A stretch of 64,000 nt of DNA from Desulfobacterales bacterium (lineage in GTDB: Bacteria > Desulfobacterota > Desulfobacteria > Desulfobacterales > JAHDSC01), in the NCBI GenBank assembly GCA_016931455.1, contig JAFGES010000104.1, positions 1-64,000 of the forward strand, given 5' to 3'. Positions 28,367 through 38,702 of the stretch are shown here, one piece after another; within the stretch, counting starts at the first letter, position 1; each line of letters starts with the position of its first letter. The notes beneath the pieces are model-generated. The model made no database searches, was not told the origin of the DNA, and saw only the letters and a program-made list of their open reading frames with translations. A program made the position numbers and the translations under genes.

Positions 28367-29863
28367 ATGGCTGAAAATGAAAAACAGGAAACACCACAGG
28401 CTGCTCAGGCCGAAGAAATCCAAGAGGAAAAAAGCGTCTTAGACCGGATCATCGAAGAAGGCCGTATGGCGCGCGAAGAAAGCCAGAAAGAATGGGCCAA
28501 GGATCTTATTGGAGAGTTTGTCGGGCAGATCATGGAAGGAACCATGGTAATTTCGAAAGATACGGAAGCCATGATCAATGCCAGAATAAGCCAGATCGAC
28601 AGACTGATTTCCATGCAACTCAATGAAGTGATGCACACCCCTGAGTTTCAAAAACTTGAGGCATCCTGGAGAGGGTTGCATTATCTGGTGCACCAAAGTG
28701 AAACCGGCGAACGATTGAAGCTCAGAGTGCTCAATGTTTCTAAAAAGGACCTTCTTAAAGATATGGAAAAGGCCAGCGAATTCGATCAGTCGGCTCTTTT
28801 TAAGAAGGTATATGAAGAGGAGTTCGGCATGTTCGGCGGTGCGGCTTATGGTGCTTTAATCGGAGATTACGAGTTCAGCAACCATCCACAGGATCTATCC
28901 TTACTCGAAAAAATATCGCAGGTGGCGGCGGCGGCGCATGCGCCGTTTATCTCCGCTGCATCCCCGCAACTGTTTAACTGGGATAGTTTCACCGAGCTAG
29001 GCGGTCCCCGTGATATGGCTAAGGTTTTCCAGACGGTGGAATATGCGAAATGGAAATCATTTCGGGACTCCGAAGATTCAAGGTATGTCGCCTTAGCGCT
29101 TCCCCACATTCTGATGCGGCTTCCATATGGTCAGGCCAATGTTCCGGTAGAATCTTTTAATTATGAAGAGGATGTGGACGGCACCACTCATGACAAATAC
29201 CTTTGGGGCAATGCCGCCTATGCATTAGGGGCGCGTTTGACCGATGCCTTTGCCAAATATCATTGGACTGCCGCTATCAGAGGAGTTGAAGGCGGCGGTC
29301 TGGTCGAGGGATTACCGGTGCATACCTTTCGAACCGATGAGGGAGACGTTGCCCTGAAGTGTCCTACGGAAATAGCGATCACGGACCGACGAGAAAAGGA
29401 ATTTGCCGATTTGGGCTTTATTCCGCTGGTGCACTGTAAGGGGACCGATTATGCAGCATTTTTCAGTACTCAGACAGCCAACAAGCCCAAGGTCTATGAT
29501 ACGGATTTTGCCAACGCCAATGCGCGACTGTCTTCGCAATTACAATATATATTAGCGGTTTCACGGTTTGCTCATTATCTGAAATCGATCATGCGAGACA
29601 AAATCGGCAGTTTTATGACTCGTAAGAATGCCGAAGACTTTTTGAATCGCTGGATCAACAACTATGTCCTTCTCGATGACGATGCCGGGCAGGAAATGAA
29701 AGCGAAATTTCCTTTACGAGAAGCAAGGATCGATGTCAGTGAAATGCCGGGCAAACCCGGGGCGTATCGAGCCGTAGCCTTCCTCAAGCCTCATTACCAA
29801 CTGGATGAATTGACCGTCTCGTTGAGGCTTGTTGCGGAGCTGCCACCCCCGGCACAAGGTTAA
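28367..29863 (+). CDS. tssC: T6SS sheath large subunit TssC
   Basis: A 498-aa protein of standard length. Family motifs include PEFQKLEASWRGLHYLV, SETGERLKLRVLNVSK, LALPHILMRLPYG, YLWGNAAYALG and the C-terminal FLKPHYQLDELTVSLRLVAELP. It is the main contractile sheath component, and the C-terminal region supplies strands that lock neighbouring subunits together. GAGGAG lies just before the ATG. Confidence 0.97.
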   Translation: MAENEKQETPQAAQAEEIQEEKSVLDRIIEEGRMAREESQKEWAKDLIGEFVGQIMEGTMVISKDTEAMINARISQIDRLISMQLNEVMHTPEFQKLEASWRGLHYLVHQSETGERLKLRVLNVSKKDLLKDMEKASEFDQSALFKKVYEEEFGMFGGAAYGALIGDYEFSNHPQDLSLLEKISQVAAAAHAPFISAASPQLFNWDSFTELGGPRDMAKVFQTVEYAKWKSFRDSEDSRYVALALPHILMRLPYGQANVPVESFNYEEDVDGTTHDKYLWGNAAYALGARLTDAFAKYHWTAAIRGVEGGGLVEGLPVHTFRTDEGDVALKCPTEIAITDRREKEFADLGFIPLVHCKGTDYAAFFSTQTANKPKVYDTDFANANARLSSQLQYILAVSRFAHYLKSIMRDKIGSFMTRKNAEDFLNRWINNYVLLDDDAGQEMKAKFPLREARIDVSEMPGKPGAYRAVAFLKPHYQLDELTVSLRLVAELPPPAQG

Positions 29864-29934
29864 TTATAAGGTTTGATCATTGAGTTTGTATTCTTAATTT
29901 TTTTCTAAACTTATACATAAGGAGGAAATACGCC

Positions 29935-30423
29935 ATGGCAGTCGATAGTTTTCTGAAAATTGACGGTATACCTGGAGAAAGCACGGATGATAAACATAAG
30001 GACTGGATCGAAATACTTTCCTATAGCTGGGGAGCTTCTCAGATGGTATCGCGATCAGCCAGCACCTCGGGTGGAGCTACCGCCGCTCGTGCTGATTTCC
30101 AAGATTTTTCCGTTGTCAAAACATTGGATAAGGCATCTCCAAAGCTGGCGGTCAGTTGTGCCGATGGGACCCATATTAAAGAGGTGATCGTCGAGTTGTG
30201 TCGGGCAGGGGGAGATAAGATGCCCTACATGGAGTACAAGATGAGTGATTGCATCATTAGTTCGGTATCTGTCGGTGGGGGCGGAGGCGGTGAGCCGACC
30301 GAGTCGCTGACATTTAATTATGGGAAAATCGAGTGGACCTACACGCAGCAAAAACGTGCGGACGGCAGCCCGGGAGGAAAAGTACCGGCAGGCTGGGACC
30401 TGGAAAAAAATAAGAAACTCTAA
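29935..30423 (+). CDS. hcp: T6SS inner-tube protein Hcp (TssD)
   Basis: A 162-aa protein; AVDSFLKIDGIPGEST, the IEILSYSWGASQ motif and VELCRAGG are typical Hcp1 features. It forms hexameric rings that stack into the expelled tube. A strong AAGGAGG lies 9 bases before the ATG, and the 71-base gap from tssC is larger than other gaps in the operon, which would suit separate high-level expression. A poly-Gly stretch (about residues 114-119) lies in a loop region. Confidence 0.96.
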   Translation: MAVDSFLKIDGIPGESTDDKHKDWIEILSYSWGASQMVSRSASTSGGATAARADFQDFSVVKTLDKASPKLAVSCADGTHIKEVIVELCRAGGDKMPYMEYKMSDCIISSVSVGGGGGGEPTESLTFNYGKIEWTYTQQKRADGSPGGKVPAGWDLEKNKKL

Positions 30424-30435
30424 TACCGCCTGAGT

Positions 30436-30915
30436 ATGGTACTACAAAATCGGCAAAACATACAGACATCCATTCTGGACAGGCTTGTGGACGAAGAACC
30501 GGGGATTTCCCGCGAGCCTGTTCAGTATCGTCTGGTCAATATCGGTCAAATTAAGAGGTCGGTCGTAAGAGATTTGGAAAATCTGCTCAATTCCCGGCGT
30601 CAGATAGTGATTCCGCATGCGGTATACAAAGAGATCAATAACTCTCTATTTGTCTATGGATTGCGGGATTTTACATCTCAAAACCCTAAAAGTCCGTCGG
30701 TGAAACAGCAACTTCGTCAGGATATTGAAAAGACGATTTCGCGGTTTGAGCCCCGGTTAAAGAATGTGGCGGTTCATCTAGAACCCCTCGGTAAGAACGA
30801 GCGAAATTTGAGGTTCAGAATTACCGCGCTTCTATCCATGGAGCCGATAAATGAACCGGTGACTTTCGATACCTATTTTGATGTTAATAAGGGAGAATAC
30901 ATTATTTCTAAATAA
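30436..30915 (+). CDS. tssE: T6SS baseplate protein TssE (gp25-like)
   Basis: A 159-aa protein. The N-terminal SILDRLVDEEP and the gp25-like core with VRDLENLLNSRRQIV, YGLRDFTS and VHLEPLGKNERNLRFRI match TssE. It is a wedge component that nucleates the sheath. The stop codon TAA overlaps the ATG of tssF by one base. Confidence 0.93.
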   Translation: MVLQNRQNIQTSILDRLVDEEPGISREPVQYRLVNIGQIKRSVVRDLENLLNSRRQIVIPHAVYKEINNSLFVYGLRDFTSQNPKSPSVKQQLRQDIEKTISRFEPRLKNVAVHLEPLGKNERNLRFRITALLSMEPINEPVTFDTYFDVNKGEYIISK

Positions 30916-32720
30916 TGGATGATAAACTTTTAAATTACTATGAACGTGAACTTACCTTCATTCGTGAGATGGGAGCGGAGTTTGCAAGGAAATACCCTAA
31001 AATTGCCGGTCGATTGCTGCTTGAACCCGATAAATGTGAAGATCCCCATACGGAACGTTTGATCGAGGCATTTGCTTTTATCAGTGGGCGTATCCATAAA
31101 AAAATCGACGATGATTTCCCGGAAATAACCGAATCCCTAATCAATATCATTTACCCGCATTACATCAATCCCATTCCTTCGATGTCGATCGTAAAATTCG
31201 AACCCATCCGGCAGAACATATCAGCCGGCGGTTACCGGATCGATAAAGATACGATATTGTATTCCAAACCTGTGGATGGGACTCCCTGTCAATTTAGGAC
31301 CTGTCAGCCGGTGACCCTGTGGCCCGTTGAGGTCATCTCAGCAGGGTTGCGGGAACCCGAAAAAATTGTAAAAGGTGCGCAGCAAGCGATTTGCATTCAA
31401 TTAAAAACTTACAATGGGATCAACTTTTCCCAGTTATCTTGGGAAAAGCTGCGCTTTTTTCTTAACGGTCCGTCCCAACATGTTCATCATCTTTACGAGC
31501 TTTTATTCAACAATGTGTGCCATGTGGAGTGCCAATGGATTAACCGTCAAGGGATGGCGGAAACCATTGCATTGACCCCTGCAGACCTCGCACCGGTCGG
31601 ATTTAGTCCGGCGGAGGGGATGATTCCTTATCCCCGCAGATCCTTTCCCGGTTATCTTCTTTTATTTGAATACTTCTGTTTTCCGGAAAAATTCTTGTTC
31701 TTTGATCTTTGTCGGCTCAATGCGGTGAAGCACCCGGATTTAAATGCCACCCTTGATATTTGGATATACTTGAACCGGAATGTAAAAGCAAATCTTGTGG
31801 TCAATGAAGATACGTTTTGTACAAACACGACGCCCGCGGTTAATTTGTTTAAGCGGATCGCCGAACCCATTCGAGTGGAGCAGCGTAAGACCGATTACCG
31901 GGTGATTCCGGATGTGAGAAGACAGACAACGACGGAAGTCTTCAGCATTGATCGAGTGACGGCCACTTCGGCTGCAAATCCTGGACAAGTATTTGATTTT
32001 AAGCCATTTTACTCTATTAGGCACCATCTTGAGGAAGAAGATGACGCAAATCGCAACGTTTTTTGGCATATTCAGCGCCGTTCGTCGGGCAAGAAAAATG
32101 ATGCCGGAACAGAAGTTTATCTTTCCTTTACCGATATGAATTTTAAGGCGATTGATCCGGGAGTGGAAATTTTGACTCTGCATACGACTTGTACCAATCG
32201 AGATCTACCGGCGCGCCTTCCATTCGGCAATTCCGTCAGTGATTTCGATATGGAGACCGCGGCTCCGGTCGCCGGCATAAAGAGTTTGATAAAACCGATG
32301 CCGACGCGCAGGCCTTCTTTAGGCGGCGCATTACAATGGCGTCTAATCTCCCATCTTTCCCTCAACTATATGTCTCTGGTGCAAGGAGGCGAGACGGCTC
32401 TGAGAGAGATTCTAAGAATTTATGATTTTGACAATTCGCCTACTACCCGGCAGCAGATCAACGGGATTGTATCACTTCAATCCGAACATGTTACCAAAAG
32501 AATCGGTCGGGCTTTTGGTCGAGGGGTACGTGTGACCATCGAGTTTGACGAAAATAAATTTGTCGGAACCGGTCTCTATTTGTTTGCAAGTGTATTGGAA
32601 AGATTTTTGGCACAGTATGTTTCCGTTAATTCCTTTTCGCAGTTCGTCGCAAGGACTCTACAGAAAAAAGAGGTGCTGAAAACGTGGCCCCCCAGAAACG
32701 GCAACCGAATACTTCTCTAA
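30915..32720 (+). CDS. tssF: T6SS baseplate protein TssF
   Basis: A 601-aa protein starting LLNYYERELTFIREMGAEFA, the hallmark of TssF, followed by YPKIAGRLLLEPDKCEDPHTERLIEAFAF in a longer conserved helix. It forms the baseplate wedge with TssE, TssG and TssK. Length is normal. It overlaps tssG by 37 bases. Confidence 0.96.
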   Translation: MDDKLLNYYERELTFIREMGAEFARKYPKIAGRLLLEPDKCEDPHTERLIEAFAFISGRIHKKIDDDFPEITESLINIIYPHYINPIPSMSIVKFEPIRQNISAGGYRIDKDTILYSKPVDGTPCQFRTCQPVTLWPVEVISAGLREPEKIVKGAQQAICIQLKTYNGINFSQLSWEKLRFFLNGPSQHVHHLYELLFNNVCHVECQWINRQGMAETIALTPADLAPVGFSPAEGMIPYPRRSFPGYLLLFEYFCFPEKFLFFDLCRLNAVKHPDLNATLDIWIYLNRNVKANLVVNEDTFCTNTTPAVNLFKRIAEPIRVEQRKTDYRVIPDVRRQTTTEVFSIDRVTATSAANPGQVFDFKPFYSIRHHLEEEDDANRNVFWHIQRRSSGKKNDAGTEVYLSFTDMNFKAIDPGVEILTLHTTCTNRDLPARLPFGNSVSDFDMETAAPVAGIKSLIKPMPTRRPSLGGALQWRLISHLSLNYMSLVQGGETALREILRIYDFDNSPTTRQQINGIVSLQSEHVTKRIGRAFGRGVRVTIEFDENKFVGTGLYLFASVLERFLAQYVSVNSFSQFVARTLQKKEVLKTWPPRNGNRILL

Positions 32721-33724
32721 AAGATCGCCTGTTTAAGGAATTTTACACGTTCTCCTTTTTTAAGGCTGTCAATGTGCTTGAATCGCTTTATCCGGATAAG
32801 GAACCATTAGGCCGAACCTTGGAACCGCACAAGGAAGCCATTCGATTTTCGGTAAAACCGGGTTTCGGATTCCCGCCGAGCGATATTTCAAACCTTAAAC
32901 ATGAAAATAAGATCGATCCGGTTGAAATGGAAGTCGCCTTTATGGGGATGATCGGTCCATCCGGGATTTTGCCGGATTGGTACAATGAACTGGCAATTGA
33001 ACGTATCCGCCGAAAAGATTTCAGCTTCAGCGCTTTTCTGGACATATTTCATCATCGACTGATTTCCCTTTTTTACTTGGCATGGAAGAAGCACCGGTAT
33101 ACCGTAAATTATATGTCCGGTGCCAAAGACCGATTGTCTCAATATCTATTAAGTTTGGCAGGTCTCGGAACACCGGGGTTATACGGGAGGATCGGGCTGC
33201 CTGAGGAATCGTTGATCTATTACAGCGGACTTTTATCGCGAGCGGTCCCATCGGCTGTTGCGATTGAATCAACGCTGGAATATTTTGCCGGGACTGCTGT
33301 CGAGGTCCAACAATTTATTGATCGAATGCTTCTTTTAAGTCCGGAAGATCAAACGCAAATTGGTGTCGCCAATGGCCGGCTGGGTATCAACACGGTTTGC
33401 GGCAGCTACGTTTGGGAAAACCAGAGCCGGTTCCGGGTAAACCTCGGCCCCATGGGGTATGGTGACTTTTTGCGATTTTTGCCGTCCGGAGATATGTTGC
33501 GGCCGATTTTCTCTTTGGTTAGATATATGGTGGGAATCGAGTTTGAATTCGAGATTCGTTTGTTTCTGAAACGTAAAGAAATCCCTCCCTGTATCTTAGG
33601 TGCGAAAACTCCGACTGCACCGCGTTTGGGTTTGTCGACGTGGATCAAACATCCCGATATTGTGCCTGCCGAGGATCCAAACGTAACCTTTCAGGAAGCC
33701 CAAGCACTTAAAAAAATGGATTAA
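32684..33724 (+). CDS. tssG: T6SS baseplate protein TssG
   Basis: A 346-aa protein. FYTFSFFKAVNVLESLYPD near the start, IRFSVKPGFGFPPSDI, and FMGMIGPSGILPDWY are TssG motifs, and the C-terminus has NLGPMGYGDFLRFLP. GTG 32684 is used, with GAGGTG 10 bases upstream inside tssF. It completes the E-F-G wedge set. Confidence 0.95.
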   Translation: MAPQKRQPNTSLKDRLFKEFYTFSFFKAVNVLESLYPDKEPLGRTLEPHKEAIRFSVKPGFGFPPSDISNLKHENKIDPVEMEVAFMGMIGPSGILPDWYNELAIERIRRKDFSFSAFLDIFHHRLISLFYLAWKKHRYTVNYMSGAKDRLSQYLLSLAGLGTPGLYGRIGLPEESLIYYSGLLSRAVPSAVAIESTLEYFAGTAVEVQQFIDRMLLLSPEDQTQIGVANGRLGINTVCGSYVWENQSRFRVNLGPMGYGDFLRFLPSGDMLRPIFSLVRYMVGIEFEFEIRLFLKRKEIPPCILGAKTPTAPRLGLSTWIKHPDIVPAEDPNVTFQEAQALKKMD

Positions 33725-33785
33725 ATAAAAAGATTGAAAATAAGAAATCCTCTATACGTGAATGAATCTGAAAAGGAGAGCTGTT

Positions 33786-36431
33786 ATGCCTGGATCAAAT
33801 CTCAAGTCCTTAATCGGAAAATTAAACAATACGTGTCGCAATGCTTTGGAATCAGCTGCCGGGCTTTGCTTGTCTCAAACCCATTATGAAGTCGACATTG
33901 AACATTTCCTCATTAAACTGCTGGATAAGCCCAATACGGATTTTCAAATGCTGCTCAGACACTTTGAAATTAACGAAGGACGTCTGGCATCGGATCTTAC
34001 GCGGGCCATGGAAGGATTTAAAACCGGCAATGCCCGCACTCCTGCGCTTTCGCCCCGTATTCCCCGTATGGTCCAGGATGCCTGGTTGATTGCCTCCATT
34101 GATTTACAGGCACCTATCATCCGTTCCGGCCATATTCTACTGGCATTGATGAGCAATGCGGAAATGTCCCGCATGTTGACGGCCGATTCCGAAAGCTTTA
34201 AGAAGATTTCCGTCGAAGATTTAAATGAACATCTGATGGATCTGATTTCCGGATCTGCTGAAGACAAAGAGGCGGGAGTTGCTGCCGGACCGGCTGCCGT
34301 AGCCGGTAAAGCCATGATGCCGCCTGCGGGCTCACGGGCGTTGGACCAGTACACCATCAATCTGACCGATCGTGCGCGCAAGGGAGAGATTGATCCGGTT
34401 TTAGGACGTGATTTTGAGATTCGACAGATGGTGGATATCCTCATCCGTCGGCGACAAAACAATCCCATTCTGACCGGTGAAGCCGGAGTCGGTAAAACAG
34501 CCGTGGTGGAGGGTTTTGCGCTGAGAATTGTAGAAGGCGATGTGCCGCCGCCTTTAAAAAATGTGGCCATTCATACACTGGACCTCGGGCTGCTGCAGGC
34601 AGGCGCGGGAATCAAAGGGGAATTTGAAAACCGGTTAAAATCCGTCATCAATGAGGTCAAGGCCTCTCCGATTCCCATTATCCTTTTTATCGACGAAGCC
34701 CATACCTTAATCGGCGCAGGGGGTGCCGCCGGCTCCAGTGATGCCGCCAACCTGCTCAAACCGGCTTTAGCCCGGGGAGAGCTTCGTACCATTGCCGCTA
34801 CGACGTGGTCTGAATATAAAAAATATGTTGAAAAAGACGCCGCGCTGGCCAGACGGTTTCAAGTCGTAAAAATAGAGGAACCGGACGAGATCAAGGCCAT
34901 GGTCATGATGCGGGCGATTGCACCGTTTTTGGAGAATCATCACCATGTGATGATCACCGATGATGCTTTATTGGATGCCGTTCGTCTATCGCATCGTTAT
35001 ATTACGGCCCGGCAACTGCCGGACAAAGCCGTAAGCGTTCTTGACACCGCGTGTGCCCGGGTTGCCATCGGTCTGAATACCAGTCCTGCGGCTATTGAAG
35101 CAGCCGGCCGGCAGATCGACCAGATCGAGCGTGAGAGGAAAATTCTGGAGCGCGAATCTTTGTTGGGCCGGGATCATTCCGAGCGGATTGAGGCGCTGGA
35201 AGCAGAAAAAGAAGCTGCGCAGTTAAAACTGGATGAATTGACCCGGAAATGGGAAGAGGAGATGAAAATTGCCGAAGATATCCAAAAGGTGCGCGGGGAG
35301 CTGCAAGAAATCTATGCCAAAGATCCTGCTGATACGGCTTCATTGTCTCAAAAACAGGAAATGTTGAAAGAACTGGAGCAAAAGCTTGCAACAGTTCAGG
35401 GGGATACGCCTCTGGTTCAGCTTTCCGTTGATCCTGAAATCATATCCGAAGTTATTTCCGGATGGACCGGTATTCCCACCGGCCGCATGCTGACCAATGA
35501 AATTGAAACCGTTCTTAAAATGGAAAATTTATTGGGTGAAAGAATTATCGGTCAGGATCATGCCCTGGAAGCGATCGCTCAGATGATTCAGACCGCGCAT
35601 GCCGGAATTGAAGATCCTTCCAAACCTACCGGCGTTTTTCTTTTTGTCGGTCCCAGCGGGGTAGGCAAAACCGAAACTGCTCTGGTTCTTTCTGATCTTC
35701 TTTACGGTGGTGAGCAAAATGTAATCAGCATCAACATGTCCGAGTATCAAGAGGCGCATACGGTTTCAGGTCTCAAGGGATCTCCCCCCGGATATGTGGG
35801 GTATGGAGAAGGCGGCGTGCTGACCGAAGCGGTTCGGAAGCGGCCTTATAGTGTGGTTTTGCTGGATGAAGTGGAAAAAGCGCATCCCGATGTCATGGAA
35901 CTTTTTTATCAGGTTTTTGACAAAGGTGTTTTGGAAGATGGGGAAGGACGGCGAATCGATTTCAAAAATACCCTGATTATTCTGACATCCAATTTGGGTA
36001 CCGATACGATTATGAAGGTTTGTGCCGATGAAGAAACCATGCCGGATGCCCCGGCCTTGGCCGAAATGCTGCGGCCTGAATTGCAAAAACATTTCAAACC
36101 GGCTTTTCTGGGTCGTTTAAAGGTGGTGCCGTATTTTCCGATTACCGATAAAATTATGCGCCTGATTGTAAAGCTCAAACTGAATCGCATTGCCAAGCGA
36201 ATGCGCGACAACCGCAATGTCGCTTTCCTTTACGATGAAGAATTGATTGATTCCATTGCCGGTCGCTGCACGGAAGTCGACAGCGGTGCCCGCAACATCG
36301 ATCATATTCTCACCAATACCCTGCTGCCGGAAATGTCCAGGGAGTTGCTGTCGAGAATGGCAAGGGGAGAACAGCTTAAAGAAGTGAAGGTTTCGCTGGG
36401 AGAAAAAGGATTTGTTTTTGATATTCATTAA
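33786..36431 (+). CDS. clpV: T6SS AAA+ ATPase ClpV (TssH)
   Basis: An 881-aa Clp/Hsp100 protein that disassembles contracted sheaths. It has an N-terminal double-Clp repeat ([18 protein letters not shown]), a first AAA domain with Walker A GEAGVGKT (from residue 231), a coiled-coil middle domain, and a second AAA domain with GPSGVGKTE (from residue 622) and [14 protein letters not shown] 33786 has AAGGAGAG upstream; the frame is open 24 bases earlier but without a ribosome site. Confidence 0.96.
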   Translation: MPGSNLKSLIGKLNNTCRNALESAAGLCLSQTHYEVDIEHFLIKLLDKPNTDFQMLLRHFEINEGRLASDLTRAMEGFKTGNARTPALSPRIPRMVQDAWLIASIDLQAPIIRSGHILLALMSNAEMSRMLTADSESFKKISVEDLNEHLMDLISGSAEDKEAGVAAGPAAVAGKAMMPPAGSRALDQYTINLTDRARKGEIDPVLGRDFEIRQMVDILIRRRQNNPILTGEAGVGKTAVVEGFALRIVEGDVPPPLKNVAIHTLDLGLLQAGAGIKGEFENRLKSVINEVKASPIPIILFIDEAHTLIGAGGAAGSSDAANLLKPALARGELRTIAATTWSEYKKYVEKDAALARRFQVVKIEEPDEIKAMVMMRAIAPFLENHHHVMITDDALLDAVRLSHRYITARQLPDKAVSVLDTACARVAIGLNTSPAAIEAAGRQIDQIERERKILERESLLGRDHSERIEALEAEKEAAQLKLDELTRKWEEEMKIAEDIQKVRGELQEIYAKDPADTASLSQKQEMLKELEQKLATVQGDTPLVQLSVDPEIISEVISGWTGIPTGRMLTNEIETVLKMENLLGERIIGQDHALEAIAQMIQTAHAGIEDPSKPTGVFLFVGPSGVGKTETALVLSDLLYGGEQNVISINMSEYQEAHTVSGLKGSPPGYVGYGEGGVLTEAVRKRPYSVVLLDEVEKAHPDVMELFYQVFDKGVLEDGEGRRIDFKNTLIILTSNLGTDTIMKVCADEETMPDAPALAEMLRPELQKHFKPAFLGRLKVVPYFPITDKIMRLIVKLKLNRIAKRMRDNRNVAFLYDEELIDSIAGRCTEVDSGARNIDHILTNTLLPEMSRELLSRMARGEQLKEVKVSLGEKGFVFDIH

Positions 36432-36446
36432 CTGTGAGGTATGGTG

Positions 36447-38006
36447 ATGCGGGAACCGATTTCGTTTGAGAAACTGGATGTAAAATTGGTTTCAACCATG
36501 GAAGAAATTTCCGATGCGCCGAAACCTGAGACTCCGTTTAGGATTTTGATTCTGGGAGATTTCAGCGGACGTGAAAATCGCGGTCTGTCGGAAACGAGGG
36601 CTACGATCACGAGTCAGCGGATTTTATCGATAGATCGAGACAATTTTGATGAGACGCTTTCAAAAATCGGAGTTAAGCTGCATCTTGGTATTGCCGGTGA
36701 TGAGGGACCGTTTGTTGATCTATGCTTCAACGAATTGGACGATTTTCATCCGGACCGAATTTTTCAGCAGGTCGAGATTTTCAAATCATTGCGACAGGTC
36801 CGCAAAAATCTTGATGATCACCGAACAGTTACGTCCGCGGCCGCTCAGGTGAAAAGCTGGGCGGTTGAACCAACCGTTGAACCAGTCATCGGATCCGGCA
36901 GGCAAGAAACTATGGGAGACTTGCTGGATCAGGTCATCGAGTCATCACAAGGGAAACCTGCGGATAAAAAGCCGGCTTCGAGCTCAGATGATATAGATGA
37001 TTGGGATGCTTTTTTAGGGGAAATCGTCAGGCCTTATATCGTTTCAACTGCCGAGCTTAAGCAAACGGAAGAATTAAAGGCAGCGGTGGATGCCGCTGCC
37101 GGCAAACTAATGCAAAAAATTTTGCATCATCCGGATTTTCAGGCTACTGAAGCTGTTTGGAGGGCCCTTTACTTTTTAGTATCGCGGTTGGAAACCGATA
37201 CAAAGCTGAAGCTGTATATACTGGACATCTCAAAAGCCGAATCGGCTTGTGATCTCAATATGCCGGTGGACATTCGATCAACCGGGATTTATAAACTTTT
37301 GGTAGAAAAAACCATTGAAATCCCGGACGGTGAACCCTGGGCGGTTCTGACCGGCCATTATACTTTTGATCAGACCCTTGAAGATGTTAAGCTGTTGGGG
37401 CGCATTGCCGCAGTTGCCGAAGCGGTAGGTGCCCCTTTTCTTGCAGCCGCTCATGAGCGGGTATTGGGCTGTAAATCATTGCTTGAAACCCCCGACCCGG
37501 ATAACTGGCGGCAGCCGCCGGATAATGAAGACGATCGGGCATGGAAGGCGCTCCGGAGGCTTCAAGAGGCTTCATATATAGGTCTTGCTCTGCCGCGTTT
37601 TTTGCTTCGCTTGCCCTATGGCGAAGCCACCGACCCCATCGAGTATTTTGAATTTGAAGAAATGCCGGACCGGCCGAAACACGAGAACTACCTATGGGGC
37701 AACCCCGCATTTGCCTGTGTGTATCTGTTGGCCCAAGCCTTTACTGCTTACGGCTGGAAATTTCGGCCCGGCGCGGTTCAGGATATCGAAGGCCTCCCGA
37801 TTCACATTTACCGTGAAAACGGTCAATCCCGCCTACAACCTTGTACCGAGGTTATATTCAGCGAAAAAGCTGTTACCGCTATACTGGACAGGGGCATCAT
37901 GCCGTTGGTTGCAATTGGAAACCGGGATACGATCCGGCTGGTGCGTTTTCAGTCCTTGGCGGACCCTCTATCGCCCCTTTCCGGCAGATGGCTTCACCAT
38001 TCATAA
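36447..38006 (+). CDS. Natural TssB-TssC fusion, sheath-like paralog
   Basis: A 519-aa protein. Residues about 20-130 resemble TssB: ILGDFSG, SIDRDNFDETL and NELDDFHPDRIFQQV match the real TssB of this operon. After a linker of about 60 residues, the rest resembles TssC: HHPDFQATEAVWRALYFLV, LPRFLLRLPYGEATDPIEYF and ENYLWGNPAFA. It ends near TssC residue 360, so the last roughly 140 residues, which include the strands that join sheath subunits, are absent. It is the last gene of the operon, starting 15 bases after clpV. ATG 36447 with GAGG seven bases upstream is preferred. It probably cannot form an ordinary sheath; a cap, adapter or regulator role is inference. Confidence 0.88.
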   Translation: MREPISFEKLDVKLVSTMEEISDAPKPETPFRILILGDFSGRENRGLSETRATITSQRILSIDRDNFDETLSKIGVKLHLGIAGDEGPFVDLCFNELDDFHPDRIFQQVEIFKSLRQVRKNLDDHRTVTSAAAQVKSWAVEPTVEPVIGSGRQETMGDLLDQVIESSQGKPADKKPASSSDDIDDWDAFLGEIVRPYIVSTAELKQTEELKAAVDAAAGKLMQKILHHPDFQATEAVWRALYFLVSRLETDTKLKLYILDISKAESACDLNMPVDIRSTGIYKLLVEKTIEIPDGEPWAVLTGHYTFDQTLEDVKLLGRIAAVAEAVGAPFLAAAHERVLGCKSLLETPDPDNWRQPPDNEDDRAWKALRRLQEASYIGLALPRFLLRLPYGEATDPIEYFEFEEMPDRPKHENYLWGNPAFACVYLLAQAFTAYGWKFRPGAVQDIEGLPIHIYRENGQSRLQPCTEVIFSEKAVTAILDRGIMPLVAIGNRDTIRLVRFQSLADPLSPLSGRWLHHS

Positions 38007-38093
38007 TTCTAAAAATACATTTCACAAGATATGAAACTGATTTTTGTAGCGATTAGGTACTAAATCCCAAGATTTGTGTTTTTACTGTTTTTC

Positions 38094-38122
38094 TTGCATT
38101 TCGTTAAAATGGTCATTATAAT
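38094..38122 (+). promoter_or_regulatory. Sigma-70 promoter of the toxin-antitoxin pair
   Basis: TTGCAT (38094-38099) and a perfect TATAAT (38117-38122) are 17 bases apart. The -10 box lies in a near-repeat of TATAATAA that could also be the antitoxin's operator. Start codon of the antitoxin follows 35 bases after the -10 box. Confidence 0.75.
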
Positions 38123-38157
38123 AACTATAATAAACAACACAAAAAGGAGTTGTGACC

Positions 38158-38421
38158 ATGCAGACAATTGAATCTTATGTTCCGATCACCCAAGCAAAGG
38201 CAAAACTTTTAGATATAGTGAGGCAATTACACGACACTGACGACACCATTGCAATTACAAAAAACGGGGTGCCTGAAGCCGTCATGCTGTCCATGAAGAA
38301 ATTTGAAGGATTGTTAGAGACTATCGACATTTTGGCTGATCCCAAAATGATGAAACAACTTAAAGGTTCGGCTAAAGATGTAAAAGCAGGCCGCTTGATT
38401 GATATCGAAGAGGCGTTTTAA
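38158..38421 (+). CDS. Phd/YefM-type antitoxin
   Basis: An 87-aa protein with the family's VPITQAKAKLLDIVRQL N-terminal DNA-binding fold, IAITKNGVPEAVMLS, and an acidic C-terminal tail for toxin binding. ATG 38158 is eight bases after AAGGAG; GTG 38152 would be too close to it. Stop and toxin start overlap as TAATG. It neutralises the toxin and likely represses its own promoter. Confidence 0.9.
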   Translation: MQTIESYVPITQAKAKLLDIVRQLHDTDDTIAITKNGVPEAVMLSMKKFEGLLETIDILADPKMMKQLKGSAKDVKAGRLIDIEEAF

Positions 38422-38702
38422 TGGTATATCGAGCCAAGATTACGCCTTTTGCCAATAAAGAAGCCAAAAAGCTTAATCCCGAAGTGAAAAGAGCCGCAAA
38501 AGCTGCCTTGAAAGAGCTTGCCCAAAATCCTTATCTTGGCAAAGAACTTCAACACGAATTAAGCGGCTTCCGGTCTTATAGGTTCTTGAGGTATCGGATT
38601 ATTTATAAGGCCGATACAGAAAAAAAGATTATCATTGTTTGGGCTATCGGCCACCGGCATGATATTTACGAAACTTTTGGTAATCATCTTTTAAGTGTTT
38701 GA
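38421..38702 (+). CDS. RelE/ParE-superfamily toxin
   Basis: A 93-aa basic protein. The pattern PFANKEAKKL...ELSGFRSYRFLRYRIIYKAD...IVWAIGHRHDIYE is that of RelE-type mRNA interferases, with the C-terminal GHRxDIY box. ParE-type gyrase poisons share the fold; the arginine and histidine in the last box favour RelE-like activity. It forms a coupled pair with the antitoxin upstream. Confidence 0.88.
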   Translation: MVYRAKITPFANKEAKKLNPEVKRAAKAALKELAQNPYLGKELQHELSGFRSYRFLRYRIIYKADTEKKIIIVWAIGHRHDIYETFGNHLLSV

